Positions 15,030 to 23,262 are shown, counted from the stretch's first letter. The stretch: DNA of 34,024 nucleotides from Ovoidimarina sp050299695 (GCA_050299695.1 JBNKWI010000030.1:1-34024), one strand, 5' to 3'. Notes: generated by a model not told the origin, from the letters alone. Program-made: numbers and translations.

Positions 15030-17237
15030 CTACGCCGCCTTCGCGTCGCTCCCGCCGCCGAAGCGGCCATAGAAGGTCTCGCCCGAGGCGGCCATCTCGC
15101 TGAGGAGCTTCGGCACGGCGAAGCGCGGGCCGTGGGCGGCGGCGAGGGTTTCGCAGATCTCCACCGCCCGGCTGGCGCCGAGGATGTCGAGCCAGGCGAA
15201 GGGGCCGCCCGACCAAGGCGCGAAGCCCCAGCCGAGGATCGCGCCGACATCGCCTTCGCGGATGTCGGTCAACACGCCCTCTTCCAGCGCGCGGACGGCC
15301 TCCAGGACCTGCGCGAAGAGGAGGCGGTGCTGGACCTCGGCGAGATCGGGCTGGTCGGCGGCGGCGGGGTAGCGGTCGGTCAGCCCGCGCCAGAGCCGCT
15401 CGCGCTTTCCGGCCTCGTCATAGACGTAGAAGCCCGACTTGGACTTGCGGCCCATCCGGCCCTGATCGGCGAGCCAGAACAGCACTTCGTCCACCGCCTC
15501 GTCGGGATAGGCCTCGCCCATCGCGGCTTTGGTGGCCTTGGCGATCTTCACGCCGAGGTCGATGGAGGTCTCGTCGATGAGTTGCAGCGGGCCGAGCGGC
15601 ATACCGACCAGCAGCGCCGCGTTTTCGACGAGCGCCGGGGCGACGCCTTCGCCCACCATGCGGATCCCCTCGTTCAGATAGGGGATGATGCAGCGGTTGG
15701 CGTAGAAGAACCGGGCGTCGTTGACGACGATCGGGGTCTTGCGGATCTGGCGGACGAAATCGAGCGCCTTGGCCACCGCGCGGTCGCCGGTTTCGCGGCC
15801 CTTGATGATCTCGACCAGCATCATCTTGTCGACGGGCGAGAAGAAATGGATGCCGATGAACTGCTCGGGCTTGTCGGAGGCCTTTGCGAGGTCGGTGATC
15901 GGGAGGGTCGAGGTGTTGGTGGCGAAGATGCAGTCGGGGCCCACGATGCCCAGAACTTTCTTGGTGACCTCGGCCTTGATGGCGGGGTCCTCGAACACCG
16001 CCTCGACGATCAGGTCGGCGCCCTTCAGCGCGTCGTAATCTGCGGTGGCGGTGATGCGCGAGAGCACTTCGGCCTTCTTGTCTTCGGTGACTTTCCGGCG
16101 CTTGATCCCCTTGTCGAGGATGCTTTCGGAATAGGCCTTGCCCCTGTCCGCGGCCTCCTGCGCCTGGTCGACCAGCACCACCTCGATGCCCGCATTGGCG
16201 GCGACATAGGCGATGCCCGCGCCCATCATGCCGGCGCCGAGAACGCCGAGCTTGGCGACCTTCTGGTCGGGGACACCGGGCCGGTTCGCGCCCTTTTCGA
16301 GCGCTTCCTTGTTGATGAAGAGCGAGCGGATCATCGCGCCCGAGGAGGGGTTCATCAGCACGTTGGTGAACCAGCGGGCCTCGATCTTCAGCGCGGTGTC
16401 GAAGGGCACCTGCGCGCCCTCGTAGGCGGCCGAGAGGAGCGCCTTGGCGGCGGGGTAGACACCCTTGGTCTTGCCGTTCACCATCGCCGAGGCGCCGACG
16501 AAGGTCATGAAGCCCGCCGGGTGATAGGGGGCGCCGCCGGGCATCTTGTAGCCCTTCTGGTCCCAGAGCTTGACGATGTCGGCGTCCTTCGCGTTCAGCA
16601 CCCAGTCCTTGGCCTTGGAGAGCAGGTCTTCGGCCGGGACCACCTCGTCGATCAGGCCGGCGGACTTGGCGCGGGCCGGGTCGGAGAGCTTGCCTTCGAG
16701 GAGGAAGGGCGAGGCGGCCATGGCGCCCATCTTGCGGGTGAGCCGCGTGGTGCCCCCCGCACCCGGGAAGATGCCGACCATGATCTCGGGCAGGCCGATC
16801 TTGGCCTTCGGGTTGTCGGCGGCGAAGATCCGGTGGCAGGAGAGCGGCAGTTCGAAGCCGATGCCGAGCGCGGTGCCGGGGAGGGCGGCGGCGACGGGCT
16901 TGCCGCCCTTCAGAGTCTTGGGGTCCATACCGGCGCGTTCGATCTTCCGCATGATGCCGTGGACGCGCATGATGCCCTCGAAGAGGCCGCGGGCGGGGTC
17001 GCCGCCGGCCATTTCCTTCATCTTGGCGATGACGTTCAGGTCCATGCCGCCGGCGAAGCTGTCGGGCTTGCCGGATGTCAGGACGACGCCCTTCACCGCC
17101 GGATCGGCGAGCGCGGTGTCGACATGGGCATCGAGCTCGTTCCAGCCCTGCATCGTCATGACGTTCATGGACTTGCCGGGCGTGTCCCAGGTGATGACGG
17201 CGACGCCGTCTTCGAGCGCATAGGTGAATTCGGCCAT
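15030..17237 (-). CDS. FadB/FadJ-type enoyl-CoA hydratase/3-hydroxyacyl-CoA dehydrogenase
   Basis: A 735-residue fusion enzyme carrying out the hydratase and dehydrogenase steps of fatty acid beta-oxidation. The N-terminal crotonase domain (1-190) shows the oxyanion-hole segment SFAGGMDLN and GTALGIGFELPLSC, with the catalytic Glu in KIGLPEIMVGIFPGAGGTTR. The NAD-binding fold begins near 310 (KLGVLGAGMMGAGIAYVAAN), with the catalytic His in IGIHFFSPVDKMMLVEI, followed by the two C-terminal dehydrogenase domains (FFYANRCIIPYLNEG). Length matches FadJ/FadB (about 715-730). The ATG lies one base after the cupin stop. Thiolase and acyl-CoA dehydrogenase genes lie upstream on the same strand, so the cluster encodes a full cycle. 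Confidence 0.93.
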   Translation of the reverse strand: MAEFTYALEDGVAVITWDTPGKSMNVMTMQGWNELDAHVDTALADPAVKGVVLTSGKPDSFAGGMDLNVIAKMKEMAGGDPARGLFEGIMRVHGIMRKIERAGMDPKTLKGGKPVAAALPGTALGIGFELPLSCHRIFAADNPKAKIGLPEIMVGIFPGAGGTTRLTRKMGAMAASPFLLEGKLSDPARAKSAGLIDEVVPAEDLLSKAKDWVLNAKDADIVKLWDQKGYKMPGGAPYHPAGFMTFVGASAMVNGKTKGVYPAAKALLSAAYEGAQVPFDTALKIEARWFTNVLMNPSSGAMIRSLFINKEALEKGANRPGVPDQKVAKLGVLGAGMMGAGIAYVAANAGIEVVLVDQAQEAADRGKAYSESILDKGIKRRKVTEDKKAEVLSRITATADYDALKGADLIVEAVFEDPAIKAEVTKKVLGIVGPDCIFATNTSTLPITDLAKASDKPEQFIGIHFFSPVDKMMLVEIIKGRETGDRAVAKALDFVRQIRKTPIVVNDARFFYANRCIIPYLNEGIRMVGEGVAPALVENAALLVGMPLGPLQLIDETSIDLGVKIAKATKAAMGEAYPDEAVDEVLFWLADQGRMGRKSKSGFYVYDEAGKRERLWRGLTDRYPAAADQPDLAEVQHRLLFAQVLEAVRALEEGVLTDIREGDVGAILGWGFAPWSGGPFAWLDILGASRAVEICETLAAAHGPRFAVPKLLSEMAASGETFYGRFGGGSDAKAA

Positions 17238-17238
17238 G

Positions 17239-17721
17239 TCAGGTCTCGCTTTCTGTCGGGTCGGGCAGGGGGCTGCCGTCTTTTCTTGTGAAGGTGGCGG
17301 TGCCGGCTTCGAGGACCACCTTGAGGTCGACATCCGAATAGGTGGCCTCCTCGCGCGGGGCCTTCGTGCCCACGACGAGGAAACGCGCGTCCCGGTCGGT
17401 GTCGTTGCGGAACTGGTGCCCGTTCGGGTCGCCGGCGGGGAAGGCGGCGCAGTCGCCGGGGCGCATCTCGGTCTCGCCCTCGTCCTGGACGAGGATCAGG
17501 ACGCCCTCGGTCACCATGACGAACTCGTCCTCGTTCAGGTGCCAGTGCCGGAGCGAGGAGAGCGCGCCGGGGGCAAGGGTAACGAGATTGGCGCCGAACT
17601 GGGTGAGCCCGCCCGCGTCGCCGAGGCGCAGCGAGGAGCGACCCTTCATCATCGAGGCATAGGGCTCGGGATAGATCGAGCCGGTCCGGACCGGCAGGGC
17701 CTCTTGTGCGATCTTGCCCAT
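17239..17721 (-). CDS. Cupin domain protein
   Basis: A 160-residue single-cupin protein. Cupin motif 1 is seen in LRHWHLNEDEFVMVTEGVL (metal-ligand pattern H-x-H...E) and motif 2 in PAGDPNGHQFRN, where the final His would be the fourth ligand. Many relatives are oxygenases, isomerases or plain metal/ligand binders; the substrate is unknown. GGGGG lies eight bases before the chosen ATG; a GTG three codons earlier is possible. The stop is one base from the FadB-type start, so it is co-translated with a beta-oxidation enzyme. Confidence 0.8.
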   Translation of the reverse strand: MGKIAQEALPVRTGSIYPEPYASMMKGRSSLRLGDAGGLTQFGANLVTLAPGALSSLRHWHLNEDEFVMVTEGVLILVQDEGETEMRPGDCAAFPAGDPNGHQFRNDTDRDARFLVVGTKAPREEATYSDVDLKVVLEAGTATFTRKDGSPLPDPTESET

Positions 17722-17764
17722 GCTCAGCACCCCCGCTCGGCCGAGGAGGCGCTCGGGCGGAGCC

Positions 17765-18238
17765 TCAGTGCACGGTGGCGGATTTCTGCACGATCGGCTC
17801 GATGCTCAGATCCTCGCCGATGAAGGAATGGTCCAGGTATTCCACCATCAGGATGCACAGCCGACCCTCGGGATTCGGCCCGCAATAGTAATTCACCTCG
17901 CTCGAGGCGATGACCTCGCCCTCGGCGTCGTAGTACCGCCAATGCACCAGCGCCACCGAGTTCGCTCCCGACGTGCGCAGCGACACGATCTCGTGCCGCA
18001 GCCGCTTGGCGCCGCCGGCGATGGCCGAACGGCGCAACCGCGACAGCGACCGCCGCACTTCCGCGAGGTTCGGCTGCAGGTGGATCCCCGAGGCCATGTA
18101 GACCGGCAGGGGCGACACGAAATAGTTGATCACCTCGTCCAGCCGCCCTGTGAAATAGAGCTGGCCCATGGTTTCTATCAATTTCTCGATTTGGTCTCGC
18201 ACAGCCAGCCTTTTCGGTCGTGACAACGCATTCTGCAT
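17765..18238 (-). CDS. NTF2/SnoaL-like conserved hypothetical protein
   Basis: A 157-residue protein with an NTF2-like layout: an N-terminal helix (RDQIEKLIETMGQLYFTGRLDEVINYFV), then alternating strands (LVHWRYYDAEGEVIASSEVNYYC and RLCILMVEYLDHSF). Similar folds act as small binding or isomerase domains, but catalytic residues are not evident. I chose the ATG with GCGGGA about five bases upstream; the frame is open for 16 more codons. It sits between thiolase and cupin genes on the same strand, after a 99-base AT-rich gap that contains two small palindromes and may hold its own promoter. Confidence 0.65.
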   Translation of the reverse strand: MQNALSRPKRLAVRDQIEKLIETMGQLYFTGRLDEVINYFVSPLPVYMASGIHLQPNLAEVRRSLSRLRRSAIAGGAKRLRHEIVSLRTSGANSVALVHWRYYDAEGEVIASSEVNYYCGPNPEGRLCILMVEYLDHSFIGEDLSIEPIVQKSATVH

Positions 18239-18287
18239 AATTCCCGCCGCTCCAATTTTCCGCGCCGGTACCGCATGATACACCATC

Positions 18288-18345
18288 AGGACAAGCTTCG
18301 TCCTTACAATTTGTAGGGATAAATTTCATCATTAGGATTAAATCC
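18288..18345. promoter_or_regulatory. AT-rich gap with two small palindromes
   Basis: AGGAC-AAGCTTC-GTCCT (18288-18304) and GGATT-A-AATCC (18335-18345, spanning the thiolase stop codon) lie in an AT-rich gap. They may be an operator for the NTF2-like gene and a short hairpin at the thiolase end. No convincing -35/-10 pair was found. Confidence 0.3.
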
Positions 18346-19549
18346 GCTCAATTACGGTAGCCGCTCCCATGCCCGATGCGACACAAAGTGTCGCGAGGCC
18401 GGTGCCCTTTCCGCTGCGTTCCAGCTCGTCGAGAAGCGTGCCGAGGATGATCGCCCCGGTGGCGCCCAGGGGATGGCCCATGGCGATGGCGCCGCCATTG
18501 ACGTTGACCCGGTCCGGAGAGACGTCGAAGGCCTGCATGAAGCGCAGCACCACGGCGGAAAACGCCTCGTTCACCTCGAAGAGGTCGATATCCGAGATCG
18601 CCATGCCGCTGTCGGCGAGGATCTTCTCGGTGACCGGGACGGGGCCGGTCAGCATGATCGTCGGATCGGTGCCGATCTTGGCGGTGGCGCGGATCCGGGC
18701 GCGGGCTTTCAGCCCGTTCCGCTCGCCGAATTCCGCGTTGCCGATCAGGAGCGCCGCGGCGCCGTCGACGATGCCCGAGGAGTTCCCGGCATGGTGGATG
18801 TGGTTGATCCGCTCCAGATGCGGGTACTTCATCAGGGCGACGGTGTCGAAGCCGGGCATCACCTCGCCCATCTGCTGGAAGGCGGGGTTGAGCGACCCGA
18901 GCGCCTGCATGTCGGTGCCCGGGCGCATGTATTCGTCGCGCTCGAGGATCGGCAGGCCGTTCTGGTCCGTCACGCGGATGATCGACTTGCCGAAGCGGTC
19001 CTCCTCCCAGGCCTTCGCGGCGCGGGCCTGGCTTTCCACCGCCAGCGCGTCGGCCTCGTCGCGGGTGAAGCCGTATTCGGTGGCGATGATGTCGGCCGAG
19101 ATGCCCTGCGGCACGAAATAGGTCTTCATCGCGACGGAGGGGTCGACGGCGATGGCGGCCCCGTCCGAGCCCATCGGCACGCGGCTCATCATCTCGACCC
19201 CGCCGGCGACATAGCCCGCGCCGGCGCCGGCCTTCACCTGGTTCGCGGCGAGGTTCACCGCTTCCATGCCGCTGGCGCAGAAGCGGTTGATCGAGAGGCC
19301 CGGCACGCTTTCGGCGAAATCCGAGGCGAGGACGGCGGTGCGGGCGAGGCAGCCGCCCTGTTCGCCGATCTGGGTGACGTTGCCCCAGATCACGTCCTCG
19401 ATGCCCGTCGTGTCGAGATCGTTGCGCGCCTTGACCGCGTTCAGCACCTCGGCGGAGAGCCGCATGGCGGTGACCTCGTGCAGGCTGCCATCGGCACGGC
19501 CCTTGCCGCGCGGGGTGCGGACGGCGTCGTAGATATAGGCATCGGTCAT
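18338..19549 (-). CDS. Acetyl-CoA C-acyltransferase (thiolase)
   Basis: Cleaves 3-ketoacyl-CoA with CoA, the final step of beta-oxidation (or condenses acetyl-CoA). The 403-residue protein has the three thiolase signatures: C91 in INRFCASGMEAVN (acyl-enzyme Cys), H359 in GGAIAMGHPLGATG, and C389 in LCVASGMGAA. NEAFSAVVLRF carries the NEAF loop. Within a cluster that also has acyl-CoA dehydrogenase and the FadB-type enzyme, a FadA/FadI role is more likely than acetoacetyl-CoA synthesis. The sequence before the ATG contains a strong hairpin and an A-rich run. Confidence 0.92.
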   Translation of the reverse strand: MTDAYIYDAVRTPRGKGRADGSLHEVTAMRLSAEVLNAVKARNDLDTTGIEDVIWGNVTQIGEQGGCLARTAVLASDFAESVPGLSINRFCASGMEAVNLAANQVKAGAGAGYVAGGVEMMSRVPMGSDGAAIAVDPSVAMKTYFVPQGISADIIATEYGFTRDEADALAVESQARAAKAWEEDRFGKSIIRVTDQNGLPILERDEYMRPGTDMQALGSLNPAFQQMGEVMPGFDTVALMKYPHLERINHIHHAGNSSGIVDGAAALLIGNAEFGERNGLKARARIRATAKIGTDPTIMLTGPVPVTEKILADSGMAISDIDLFEVNEAFSAVVLRFMQAFDVSPDRVNVNGGAIAMGHPLGATGAIILGTLLDELERSGKGTGLATLCVASGMGAATVIERI

Positions 19550-19568
19550 GGGGGTGATCCTTTCGTCA

Positions 19569-19592
19569 GGCCCGGTCAGCCGGGCCGTTTTT
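19569..19592 (+). terminator. Terminator facing against the fad cluster
   Basis: GGCCCGG-TCAG-CCGGGCC followed by GTTTTT (19569-19592) is a textbook intrinsic terminator on the plus strand, but both flanking genes read leftward. It would stop antisense transcription; on the minus strand it is only a hairpin between GST and thiolase. Confidence 0.45.
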
Positions 19593-20221
19593 CATTGCGC
19601 CCGGTCGGCCGGGGAGCCGGGCATCAGATCGTAGGGATGTTTCCAGCCGGGCAGGGCGGCGATGCGGACGAGCCAGGCGTCGATATTCGGGCTGGCCCGG
19701 CGGTCGAAGCCCCAGGGCTCGGGGTAGTAGAGATAGCCGCAGCAGGCGAAATCGGCGAGGGTCGGCGCGTCGCCCACCATCCAGTCGCGGCCGGCGAGGT
19801 GCCCCTCCAGCGTCGCGAGCGCGGTCATCACGCGGGCGGAGAGCCACTTGACCGCGTCGGCGGGCCGCTTGTCCTCGGGGACGAAGTTCATCAGGAAGCG
19901 CAGCACGCCCTGCTGGCCGGAGCCCTTCTGGGCGTCCCAGAACATCCAGCGCAGGATCTCGGTCCGGTCGCCATCCATGAATTTCCCGGTCTTCTCGGCA
20001 ATATGGAGCTGGATCACGCAGGACTGGGAGAGCGTGAGCCCGTCCTCGACGAAGACCGGGGCCTCGCCCATCTCGTTGATTTCGCGGAATTCCGGGGTCC
20101 GCGCGGCGCCGTTGAAGAAATCGACGAAGACGGGCTCCCAGGGATGGCCCGCGAGCTCCATCGTCAGTGCCGCCTTGTAGGCATTGCCGCTTTCGCCGAA
20201 GCAGTAGAGTTTTGCGGTCAC
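19592..20221 (-). CDS. Glutathione S-transferase family protein
   Basis: A 209-residue two-domain GST. The N-terminal thioredoxin-like domain (1-78) begins KLYCFGESGNAYKAALTMEL, with S11 a candidate catalytic residue, and contains EAPVFVEDGLTLSQS, the cis-Pro/gamma-glutamyl site. The all-helical C-terminal domain has the N-capping motif region GDAPTLADFACCGYLYY. The substrate is unknown. It sits in the beta-oxidation cluster between the small 70-residue gene and thiolase, so it may deal with reactive acyl-CoA or aldehyde by-products (inference). Confidence 0.88.
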   Translation of the reverse strand: MTAKLYCFGESGNAYKAALTMELAGHPWEPVFVDFFNGAARTPEFREINEMGEAPVFVEDGLTLSQSCVIQLHIAEKTGKFMDGDRTEILRWMFWDAQKGSGQQGVLRFLMNFVPEDKRPADAVKWLSARVMTALATLEGHLAGRDWMVGDAPTLADFACCGYLYYPEPWGFDRRASPNIDAWLVRIAALPGWKHPYDLMPGSPADRAQ

Positions 20222-20282
20222 GGTCTTCTCCCCGAATGGCTCCCGTTCGATGGCCCGGGCGCGGCCGGGCAGGGAGCGCCAG

Positions 20283-20495
20283 TTATCTCTTGCGCGCGTC
20301 GAGTTCGCTGTTGAAGATCCTCAGCCGCGCGGCGAGGTTTTCGTGGTCGGTGACGCTGTCGAAATTCTCGAACAGGAAGGACAGCGCCTCGCCCTCGTCG
20401 AGCCCCGCCTCCTGGGCGAATTTCCTCAGGCGGCGGAAGCCGTCCTCGGTCATCGCGCAGGGGAAGCGGCGGGTCAGGCGGAAGCGTTTCGGCAT
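20283..20495 (-). CDS. Small hypothetical protein (70 aa)
   Basis: A basic-ended, helical 70-residue protein (FRRLRKFAQEAGLDEGEALSF then FENFDSVTDHENLAARLRIF), without membrane or signal segments. I do not recognise a family. It starts eight bases after the acyl-CoA dehydrogenase stop and reads the same way, so it is likely translated from that mRNA. Codon use matches the neighbours, which supports a real gene. It may be an accessory factor for the dehydrogenase; that is a guess from position. Confidence 0.7.
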   Translation of the reverse strand: MPKRFRLTRRFPCAMTEDGFRRLRKFAQEAGLDEGEALSFLFENFDSVTDHENLAARLRIFNSELDARKR

Positions 20496-20503
20496 CGAGA
20501 TCC

Positions 20504-22282
20504 TCAGAAATTCGCGGCGTCGAGCCCCATCACCGGCTCCGCGCCCGACTGGATCCGCGCGAGATGCAGCGCCGTCGCGGGCAGTTGCCGTTTCATGTAG
20601 TAGCGGCCGGTCGCCAGTTTCGCCTCGTAGAAGTCGCGGTCCGTGGCGCCCGCGTCAAGGGCGGCGCGAGCGGCCCTGGCGATCTTCGCCCACATCAGCC
20701 CCATGCAGACATGGCCGAAGAGGATCATGAAATCGTAGCTGCCCGAGAGCGCGGCGTTGGGGTTCTTCATGCCCTGGGACATGAAGAACATGCCCGCCGC
20801 CTGCAGGTCTTTCGACGCGGATTTGAGCGGGTCGAGGAAATCGGCCTTGAGCGCCGCGTCGGCCTCGTTCTCCTTGCAGAAGCCTTTCACCATCTCGAAG
20901 AAGGCCATCACCGGCTTGCCGCCGTTCGCCGGCAGCTTGCGGCCCACGAGGTCGAGCGACTGCACGCCGTTGGTGCCCTCGTAGATCATCGCGATGCGCG
21001 CGTCGCGGACGAACTGTTCGAGGCCCCATTCGCGGGTGAAGCCCGAGCCGCCGAGGGTCTGCTGGGCGAGGACCGTGGTCTCGAAGCCCTTGTCGGTCAT
21101 GAAGCCCTTCAGGACCGGGGTGAGGAGCGAGATCATCGCCTCGGCCTCTTCGTCGCCCATGCGGTGCGCGCGGTCGATCAGCGTGGCGCCCCAGAGGGTG
21201 AAGGCGCGCATGCCCTCGACCATGCTCTTCTGGTCCATCAGGTTCCGCCGCACGTCGGGGTGGACGATGATCGGATCGGCGGGGCCGTCGGGGTTCTTGT
21301 CGCCGGTCACGTCGCGGCCCTGGAGCCGGTCGCGGGCGAAGCCGAGCGCGTTCTGGTAGGCGACGGAGCCCTGCGCGAGGCCCTGCATGCCGACGAGGAG
21401 CCGCGCCTCGTTCATCATGGTGAACATCGCGCGCATGCCCTTGTGTTCCTCGCCGACGAGGAAACCGGTGGCGCCGTCGTAGTTCATCACGCAGGTGGCG
21501 TTGCCGTGGATGCCCATCTTCTCCTCGAGACCGCCGCAGGAGAGCGCGTTGCGGTCGCCGAGCGAGCCGTCCTCGTTCACCAGGAACTTCGGTACGATGA
21601 AGAGCGAGATGCCCTTGATGCCCTCGGGGCCGCCGGGGATCTTGGCCAGCACCAGGTGGATGATGTTGTCGGAAAGGTCGTGCTCGCCGGCGGAGATCCA
21701 GATCTTCTGTCCGGTGATCCTGAAACTGCCGTCCGCCTGCGGTTCCGCCTTGGTGCGGATCAGGCCGAGATCGGTGCCGCATTGCGGCTCGGTCAGGTTC
21801 ATGGTGCCCGACCAGTCGCCCGACGCCATCCGGGGCAGGTAGGTTTCCTTCTGCGCGTCCGAGCCATGGGCGTAGAGCGCCGACATCGCGCCGTGGGTCA
21901 GGCCGAAATACATCTGGAAGGCCATGTTGGCCGAGGAGAAATATTCGCCCGTGGCGAGGTTCATGATCGCCGGCATGCCCTGGCCGCCATAGGCCGGATC
22001 GGCGTCGACCGCCGGCCAGCCGCCCTCGCGCATCATGTCATAGGCGTCCTTGAAGCCCTCGGGCGTGCGCACCACGCCGTTTTCCAGCTTGCAGCCCTGC
22101 CGGTCGCCGACCGGGTTCAGCGGCGCCAGCACGTTCTGGGCGATCTTGCCGGCCTCTTCGAGCACGGCGCCGGTGAACTCGGCGTCGAGATCGTCATAGC
22201 CGGGGATGTCCTCTTCGGCGACGCGGAGCACTTCCTGGAGGATGAACTGGCTGTCCTTCACGGGGGCGGTATAGGTCGGCAT
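20504..22282 (-). CDS. Acyl-CoA dehydrogenase (long, DmdC-like class)
   Basis: FAD enzyme introducing the alpha-beta double bond into acyl-CoA. The 592 residues exceed the standard 380-400 because of a C-terminal extension, as in the class that includes 3-methylmercaptopropionyl-CoA dehydrogenase (DmdC). Visible landmarks: FAD/substrate segment MNLTEPQCGTDLGLIRTKA (161-179), KIWISAGEHDL (193-203), and the catalytic E435 in AMIYEGTNGVQSLDLVGRKL. With thiolase and the FadB-type enzyme downstream it more likely serves general fatty acid breakdown than sulfur metabolism, but the substrate cannot be set from sequence. It lies 21 bases after the second MerR gene, probably in one operon with it. Confidence 0.9.
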   Translation of the reverse strand: MPTYTAPVKDSQFILQEVLRVAEEDIPGYDDLDAEFTGAVLEEAGKIAQNVLAPLNPVGDRQGCKLENGVVRTPEGFKDAYDMMREGGWPAVDADPAYGGQGMPAIMNLATGEYFSSANMAFQMYFGLTHGAMSALYAHGSDAQKETYLPRMASGDWSGTMNLTEPQCGTDLGLIRTKAEPQADGSFRITGQKIWISAGEHDLSDNIIHLVLAKIPGGPEGIKGISLFIVPKFLVNEDGSLGDRNALSCGGLEEKMGIHGNATCVMNYDGATGFLVGEEHKGMRAMFTMMNEARLLVGMQGLAQGSVAYQNALGFARDRLQGRDVTGDKNPDGPADPIIVHPDVRRNLMDQKSMVEGMRAFTLWGATLIDRAHRMGDEEAEAMISLLTPVLKGFMTDKGFETTVLAQQTLGGSGFTREWGLEQFVRDARIAMIYEGTNGVQSLDLVGRKLPANGGKPVMAFFEMVKGFCKENEADAALKADFLDPLKSASKDLQAAGMFFMSQGMKNPNAALSGSYDFMILFGHVCMGLMWAKIARAARAALDAGATDRDFYEAKLATGRYYMKRQLPATALHLARIQSGAEPVMGLDAANF

Positions 22283-22303
22283 GGGGGGAATTCCTTGTCA
22301 GAC

Positions 22304-22711
22304 TTACTCGGCGGCCGCGCGGCCGGAACGTTTCAGGGAGGCGACCATGTCCTCGACCCAGCGGAGCTGTTCGCGGAGTTCGCCGATGGCCTCGTCGAGC
22401 TCGCTGCGCTGGCGCTCCATGTCGGCGAGCCGTTCGAGCGCGATGTCATGGGTGCGGGTGAGCTGGGTGAGCTGCTGGTCGCCGTGATCGTAGAGGTTGA
22501 GGAGCTGGCGGATCTCCTCGAGCGAGAAGCCGAAGCGCTTGCCGCGCAGGATCAGCTTGAGCCGGCCCCTGTCGCGCTTGGTGAAGAGCCGTTTCTGGCC
22601 CTCGCGGATCGGGAACAGGAGCTCCTTGGCTTCGTAGAACCGCAGCGTGCGGGGCGTGACGTCGAACGCCTCGCACATCTGGCGGATCGTCATCAGGTCG
22701 TCTTCGGACAT
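22304..22711 (-). CDS. MerR family regulator (second of pair)
   Basis: A 135-residue MerR-type regulator. The winged helix-turn-helix is at the N-terminus (MTIRQMCEAFDVTPRTLRFYEAKELL), the second basic wing segment follows (RLKLILRGKRFGFSLEEIRQLL), then a long dimerising coiled coil (about 80-130). There is no metal-binding Cys cluster; the single Cys lies inside the HTH. It is a clear paralogue of the gene just upstream. MerR regulators beside acyl-CoA dehydrogenases often respond to acyl-CoA (for example LiuR), so control of this cluster is likely. The start could be four codons earlier (22723); neither has a good ribosome site. Confidence 0.88.
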   Translation of the reverse strand: MSEDDLMTIRQMCEAFDVTPRTLRFYEAKELLFPIREGQKRLFTKRDRGRLKLILRGKRFGFSLEEIRQLLNLYDHGDQQLTQLTRTHDIALERLADMERQRSELDEAIGELREQLRWVEDMVASLKRSGRAAAE

Positions 22712-22780
22712 GGTCGCACGCATTTCACTGGGCGGGTCTGCCCGTTGAGAAAGCGCATCGGCCGGCGCGGATCAAGTCAA

Positions 22781-22814
22781 GTTGACGTTTACGTAATAGG
22801 AACGTTGCGTCAAC
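22781..22814. promoter_or_regulatory. 34-bp inverted repeat, putative MerR operator
   Basis: Outer arms GTTGACG (22781-22787) and CGTCAAC (22808-22814) and inner arms ACGT (22791-22794) and ACGT (22802-22805) form a nested dyad, offset by one base, around AATAGGA. It lies directly after the first MerR gene and about 70 bases before the second, whose operon includes the acyl-CoA dehydrogenase. The ACGT-rich dyad resembles LiuR-type sites. Confidence 0.6.
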
Positions 22815-22815
22815 T

Positions 22816-23214
22816 TCAGGCGCGCAGGCCGCTTTTGCGGCGCATGTCGTCCAGCAGCGCCGAGGTCTCGTCGCGGAGCGCGCGGAGCTCGCCGATCGTG
22901 GCGTCGAGCTCGCCGCGCTGGCGGTCGAGCTCCTCGAGCTGGCGGTCGGCATATTCGACGAAGACGGCGAGCTGCTTCTCGGTGCCCTCCTCCTCGCGCA
23001 TCAGGAGCCACTGGCGGATTTCCTCGAGCGAGAAGCCGAACTTGCGGCCGCGCATGATCAGCGTCATCCGCGCCACCTCGCGCGGCCCGTAGAACCGGGA
23101 CCGCCCGTCGCGCTCGGGGCCGAGGAGTTCGATATACTCGTAGTAGCGCAGGGTCCGCGGGGTGACGTCGAACCTCGCGCACATCTCCTTGAAACTGAGC
23201 CGTGTTTCGCCCAT
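22816..23214 (-). CDS. MerR family regulator (first of pair)
   Basis: A 132-residue MerR-type protein: HTH LSFKEMCARFDVTPRTLRYYEYIELL, wing segment MTLIMRGRKFGFSLEEIRQWL and a C-terminal coiled coil (QLEELDRQRGELDATIGELRALRDE). It is strikingly similar to the next gene (shared PRTLR-YE, RG-KFGFSLEEIRQ and DRQR/GELD segments), pointing to tandem duplication. AGGAGG six bases before this ATG decides the start over a frame that opens 16 codons earlier. It is divergent from two thioesterase genes, so it may regulate both directions. Confidence 0.9.
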   Translation of the reverse strand: MGETRLSFKEMCARFDVTPRTLRYYEYIELLGPERDGRSRFYGPREVARMTLIMRGRKFGFSLEEIRQWLLMREEEGTEKQLAVFVEYADRQLEELDRQRGELDATIGELRALRDETSALLDDMRRKSGLRA

Positions 23215-23233
23215 TTCCCGCCTCCTGAAGGGA

Positions 23234-23262
23234 AGACTAGACCCATCGGGAACGTCAGGCAA
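23234..23262 (-). promoter_or_regulatory. Promoter of the first MerR gene
   Basis: On the minus strand TTGCCT (23262-23257), a 17-base spacer and TAGTCT (23239-23234) form a plausible sigma-70 promoter. The plus strand reads AACGT-CAGGC-AACGT (23251-23265) across the -35 box, echoing the ACGT core of the dyad at 22781-22814 and suggesting autoregulation. Confidence 0.4.

Noticed and set aside
14859..17291. Plus-strand open frame of 810 codons
   Set aside because: Antisense shadow of the FadB-type gene, whose domains and catalytic residues are clear on the minus strand.
20504..22282. Assignment as dmdC of DMSP demethylation
   Set aside because: Length and C-terminal extension match that class, but no dmdB or dmdD neighbours exist and general beta-oxidation genes surround it.
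20564..23092. Plus-strand open frame of 842 codons
   Set aside because: Antisense to the acyl-CoA dehydrogenase and both MerR genes; His/Asp/Arg-rich composition typical of shadows.
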